Origin: Rhynchosporium graminicola
Taxonomy: Eukaryota > Ascomycota > Leotiomycetes > Helotiales > Ploettnerulaceae
Direction of reading: 5' to 3'
Length of the DNA: 64,000 nucleotides
Assembly (NCBI GenBank): GCA_900074885.1
Contig: FJUW01000093.1
Coordinates: 3,803 to 67,802 of the forward strand
Positions 61,836 to 64,000 of the stretch are shown here, piece by piece (position 1 is the stretch's first letter; each line of letters begins with the position of its first letter). Below the pieces are notes generated by a model. It was not told the DNA's origin. It saw only the letters and a list, made by a program, of their open reading frames with translations, and made no database searches. The position numbers and the translations under genes are program-made.

Positions 61836-62067
61836 TATCACGTGATCCAAGATCACCTATAACTATAATATTATTATTACTACGATACAGGTAGGCTTAT
61901 AGTACTAGTCGCTGATTTATATTATAATCGTATTAGTACTATTCTCCTAATAGTACTAACTCTCTCTTTAGTACTTAAACCCGTTTAGTACGTACTATAT
62001 AGTGGTACTATCAGTATTCTGATGCTAAGACAGTTTTAGTGCTAAGAACCTTACCGGGTTCGTGACA
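61836..62067 (-). repeat. 5' LTR of gypsy-B
   Basis: 232 bp with terminal inverted ends TATCACG (altered TGTCACG) at 61836 and CGTGACA at 62061-62067. On the minus strand it starts TGTCACGAACCCGG, a common start of fungal gypsy LTRs. The next five bases, GATAA (62068-62072), would be the TSD; the partner is outside the window. No second copy is visible to confirm the limits. Confidence 0.75.
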
Positions 62068-62366
62068 GATAACTATTTAGTTACTAGCTCTCGAAATTAT
62101 AGTAACTTCGTCGAAGGGTTATTAAGAAGTAATTAAGGGTCTAACGGAGTTCTTAAAAGAGGCATTTAGAATAAGATATAGAGCTAGTAAGTATAGACGT
62201 AACAAATAGATTACTATTAGAGAGATTAATAGAGCGTAATTAATCTAAAATTATTATTTATATAGTATTATATATATCTAAAGCATTTTATAAACAGAAT
62301 CTAAACGTTTACTAATTACAGCCTACACGTACGCGACGTGATTATTACTTTAATTAGAAGAGCTAG
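62068..62366. other. unique flank with partial RIP-like composition
   Basis: AT-rich, no open frame of note and no similarity to the repeats in the window. CA and TG reappear gradually (ACAAATAG, TACAGCC, CACGTACGCGACGTG). Best read as single-copy flank that either suffered RIP leakage from the nest or is an old unrecognised repeat. Confidence 0.5.
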
Positions 62367-62469
62367 GACCTCATATAGTAGGTAGCTAGTATAGCGTCGC
62401 AATTTTTTTTTCAGCGCTACCTATTTCTTGGCACCCATATGAGGTCAAATAGTAGGTCATGCGACCTAC
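62367..62469. repeat. inverted-repeat cluster upstream of the transporter gene
   Basis: GACCTCATAT (62367-62376) pairs with ATATGAGGTC (62437-62446), and TAGGTAGC (62379-62386) with GCTACCTA (62416-62423), so the region can fold back on itself around a T-run (62403-62411). A separate palindrome GTAGGTC-ATGC-GACCTAC is at 62452-62469. It could be a small foldback element, a regulatory palindrome or chance. Confidence 0.4.
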
Positions 62470-62805
62470 CATCTCGCCATTTTGCCAGACGGATGCACGC
62501 TTTTTAGGGACCAAATGCAACGGCCATGTGTTACCACTTTCTGACGCCACTAGATCGCCCGAGCCCTGCGTAGGAGAAAGCACCCCCACCCCCACCATCG
62601 CAAATAAATTCAATTATTAACAAGATAACGCAAGAAATTCAAGGAGAGCCGATGAAGTATGGTTCGACGATGTTGTCCAATGCATAGCGGCGGGGCTTGG
62701 TGATTCGATGATGTTGAGGAACACTTAAAGCTAAGTTGGTGCGCTGGAAAGTTGATGGAAGGCTCGCCTCTGATTCCGAACCCCGACGACTTTTAATGTA
62801 CTCAT
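62470..62805 (+). promoter_or_regulatory. promoter and 5' leader of the transporter gene
   Basis: Normal-composition intergenic DNA. It holds a C-rich run ACCCCCACCCCCACC at 62580-62595 and a GATAA at 62624-62628 (GATA factors regulate many allantoate permease-type genes; its use here is inference). No clear TATA box. Several ATGs (for example in GATGAAGTATGG near 62,650) precede the chosen start, so the transcript start is unknown. Small minus-strand frames here have no support. Confidence 0.45.
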
Positions 62806-64000
62806 ATGATGGCTCGCGATCCAACACCTCATGACGAGAAGTCCTCCCCAACGCCGCCAATTGAGTCTACGGACCTCGAAAATGCAACGCCTCACGATGT
62901 ACAAGACAAAGATATTGCGATTGCAATTGTGGGAGAGCGAGGACAGGACGTCGACCCCGCGATGGAAGCTCGAGTAGTGCGGAAGATTGACTTACACTTA
63001 GTACCCGCAATGTTCTGCGGGTATGGGTTGGTTTACTACGATAAAGTTTGTACAGTGTATGTTGAGATGTAAGTGATTATACTAACGTAAGTCAAGGCAA
63101 TTCTAGGCAGTGCAGTGCTATTTGGCATGACCAAGGACCTCCATCTTACCCAAGTCGATACCTCAACTACCCCTCCTACATCCGATACCTCGCGCTTGAG
63201 TTGGGCTACATCGATGTTCTATTTTGGTATGCTTGCTGGATTGTATCCTATGACATTCGCACTGCAAAGATTCAGCATGGGCAGAATACTGGGGAGCGTA
63301 GTGTGCTTCTGGGCAATGATCTGTATGCTCACAGCTGCAGTGACTAGCTGGGAAGGCCTCTACGTTCAACGGTTCTTCCTGGGTTTTGTTGAAAGCATAA
63401 TCCCGACTGGATTCATGTGTATTATTAGCTCTTTCTACACACAGCGGGAACAATCACTGAGGCAGAGCTGGTGGTTCTCTGCTACTGGTCTTTTCACGAT
63501 CATAGGTGGGGGTCTAAACTATGGTTTCGGTCATATCACTGGCGGGGCATTGAAACGATGGCAATATATCTACCTTCTTGCTGGCAGTCTGACATTTCTT
63601 TTTGGAATCGTCTGTTTCTTCATACCGGACTCTCCGGTTTCTGCCTGGTTCCTTACGCAAGACGAGAGAGTCGTTGCAACAGAACGACTGAGGCATGGCC
63701 AAACTGGTGTTCGATGCACCAAATTCAAGATCTCACAGATCAAGGAATGCTTCCTGGACATCAAATTCTGGTTGGTTGCCCTGATGATGGCTTCTGCTTA
63801 TACAGTCAATGGAGCTGTTAGTGGTTTCGGTCCCCTGATTGTGTCGACTTTTGGGTACTCGGTCCTGGACTCCATTCTGTTCCAATTTCCCCTTGGAGGC
63901 ATCTGCCTAATTTTCATCCTCCTCACCGGATACTTGTCATCCCGCATCCCAAACATTCGGATCATCATGCTCGTTCTCTGCTGCTTTCCTGTGATAGGTG
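62806..64000 (+). CDS. MFS transporter, allantoate permease (Dal5-like) family, 5' part
   Basis: Membrane carrier of the anion:cation symporter branch of the major facilitator superfamily; substrate unknown (relatives move allantoate, nicotinate, pantothenate or other organic anions). Exon 1 (62806-63045, 80 codons) has a hydrophilic cytosolic N-terminus and the family motif VVRKIDLHLVPAM leading into the first membrane segment and YYDK. After a 51-bp intron, exon 2 (63097 onward) stays open for 301 codons to the window end, with AILGSAVLFGMTKDLHLT, QRFFLGFVESIIPTGF, SSFYTQREQSLRQSWWFSA and the loop PDSPVSAWFLTQDERV, all typical of Dal5 relatives. About 381 residues are present; relatives have about 500, so the last membrane segments are missing. 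ATG is at 62806 with a second at 62809. No RIP damage: an intact host gene at the edge of the transposon nest. Confidence 0.93.
63046..63096 (+). other. intron 1 of the MFS gene
   Basis: 51 bp, donor GTTTGT, branch-like ACTAAC at 63081-63086, acceptor CAAG. Splicing joins YYDK to AILGS in phase 0 and restores the conserved first loop; unspliced, the frame stops at 63,072. Length and signals are typical of ascomycete introns. Confidence 0.9.

Larger units (their letters stand above)
1..62330. other. RIP-mutated AT-rich repeat block
   Basis: Seen: TA is by far the commonest dinucleotide and CA/TG are nearly absent, while CG, CC and CT persist. Differences between copies of the same LTR are almost all C/T or G/A transitions, on both strands. 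Reading frames of known retroelement proteins stay recognisable but carry many TAA/TAG codons at expected Gln or Trp positions. Known: RIP of Neurospora and relatives mutates duplicated DNA, preferring CpA. Inferred: this is an inactive, probably heterochromatic block. The change to ordinary composition lies between about 62,280 and 62,420. Confidence 0.93.

Noticed and set aside
1..62330. Centromere, telomere or mitochondrial DNA
   Set aside because: AT-richness comes from RIP of nuclear retrotransposons. There are no telomere repeats or mitochondrial genes; a centromeric location cannot be judged from sequence alone.
62386..62860. Two minus-strand open frames upstream of the transporter
   Set aside because: No protein-like features, they overlap the promoter and first exon, and they start or stop arbitrarily.
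63163..63764. Minus-strand and alternative plus-strand frames in the transporter region
   Set aside because: They are shadows of exon 2, whose frame is open for 301 codons with family motifs.

Overview
This window is filamentous ascomycete (Pezizomycotina-type) chromosomal DNA. Positions 1 to about 62,067 form one continuous AT-rich nest of LTR retrotransposons, non-autonomous relatives and one Tc1-type DNA transposon. CA and TG dinucleotides are almost gone and TA is in great excess, while CG, CC and CT survive. Reading frames are broken mainly by TAA and TAG in place of CAA, CAG and TGG. This is the signature of repeat-induced point mutation (RIP). After about 62,400 base composition returns to normal and an intact, spliced gene starts at 62,806: the 5' part of a major facilitator transporter of the allantoate permease (Dal5-like) family, cut by the window end. 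The species cannot be named.

The nest resolves because almost every insertion has matching target-site duplications (TSDs). Level 1 is gypsy-B (minus strand; 5' LTR 61836-62067; other pieces 56997-61835 and 7759-8517). Level 2, inserted in gypsy-B, holds copia-A (8523-56991, TSD ATTAT, minus) and gypsy G1 copy 1 (1-7753, minus, cut by the window start). Level 3, inserted in copia-A, holds G1 copy 2 (9155-24238, TSD ATATC), copia-C (26729-41791, TSD CTTAG), a Tc1/mariner element (42692-43964, TSD TA), gypsy-D (44035-53619, TSD TTTAC) and a 1.86-kb non-autonomous LTR element, NA-1 (54792-56652, TSD TTAAC). Level 4 holds G1 copy 3 (10898-18654, TSD TCTTA) inside G1 copy 2, and G1 copy 4 (28670-37532, TSD TTAAG) inside copia-C. 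Subtracting the nested DNA leaves a 5.58-kb copia-A and a 6.2-kb copia-C, both ordinary lengths.

Three single N bases (30349, 33625, 50431) each sit between two near-identical stretches of 584, 500 and 3,020 bp. These look like unmerged contig overlaps, not biology: removing two of them brings G1 copy 4 to 7,777 bp, matching its sister copies (7,757 and 7,776). The window is therefore probably about 4.1 kb too long.

The most interesting biology lies in the retrotransposons. (i) In G1, NA-1 and gypsy-D the bases just after the 5' LTR are complementary to a 10-12 nt LTR segment placed 28-38 nt downstream of a TATA run, and G1 and NA-1 covary at one pair. This predicts Tf1/sushi-type self-primed reverse transcription. 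(ii) Every G1 copy carries a roughly 0.9-kb open region on the strand opposite gag-pol, between the chromodomain and the 3' LTR, with its own conserved TATA box. (iii) All three families have a small hairpin about 20 nt before the 3' LTR. (iv) copia-A has a primer site matching the anticodon arm of initiator tRNA-Met. No tRNA, rRNA, CRISPR or host gene was found inside the nest.
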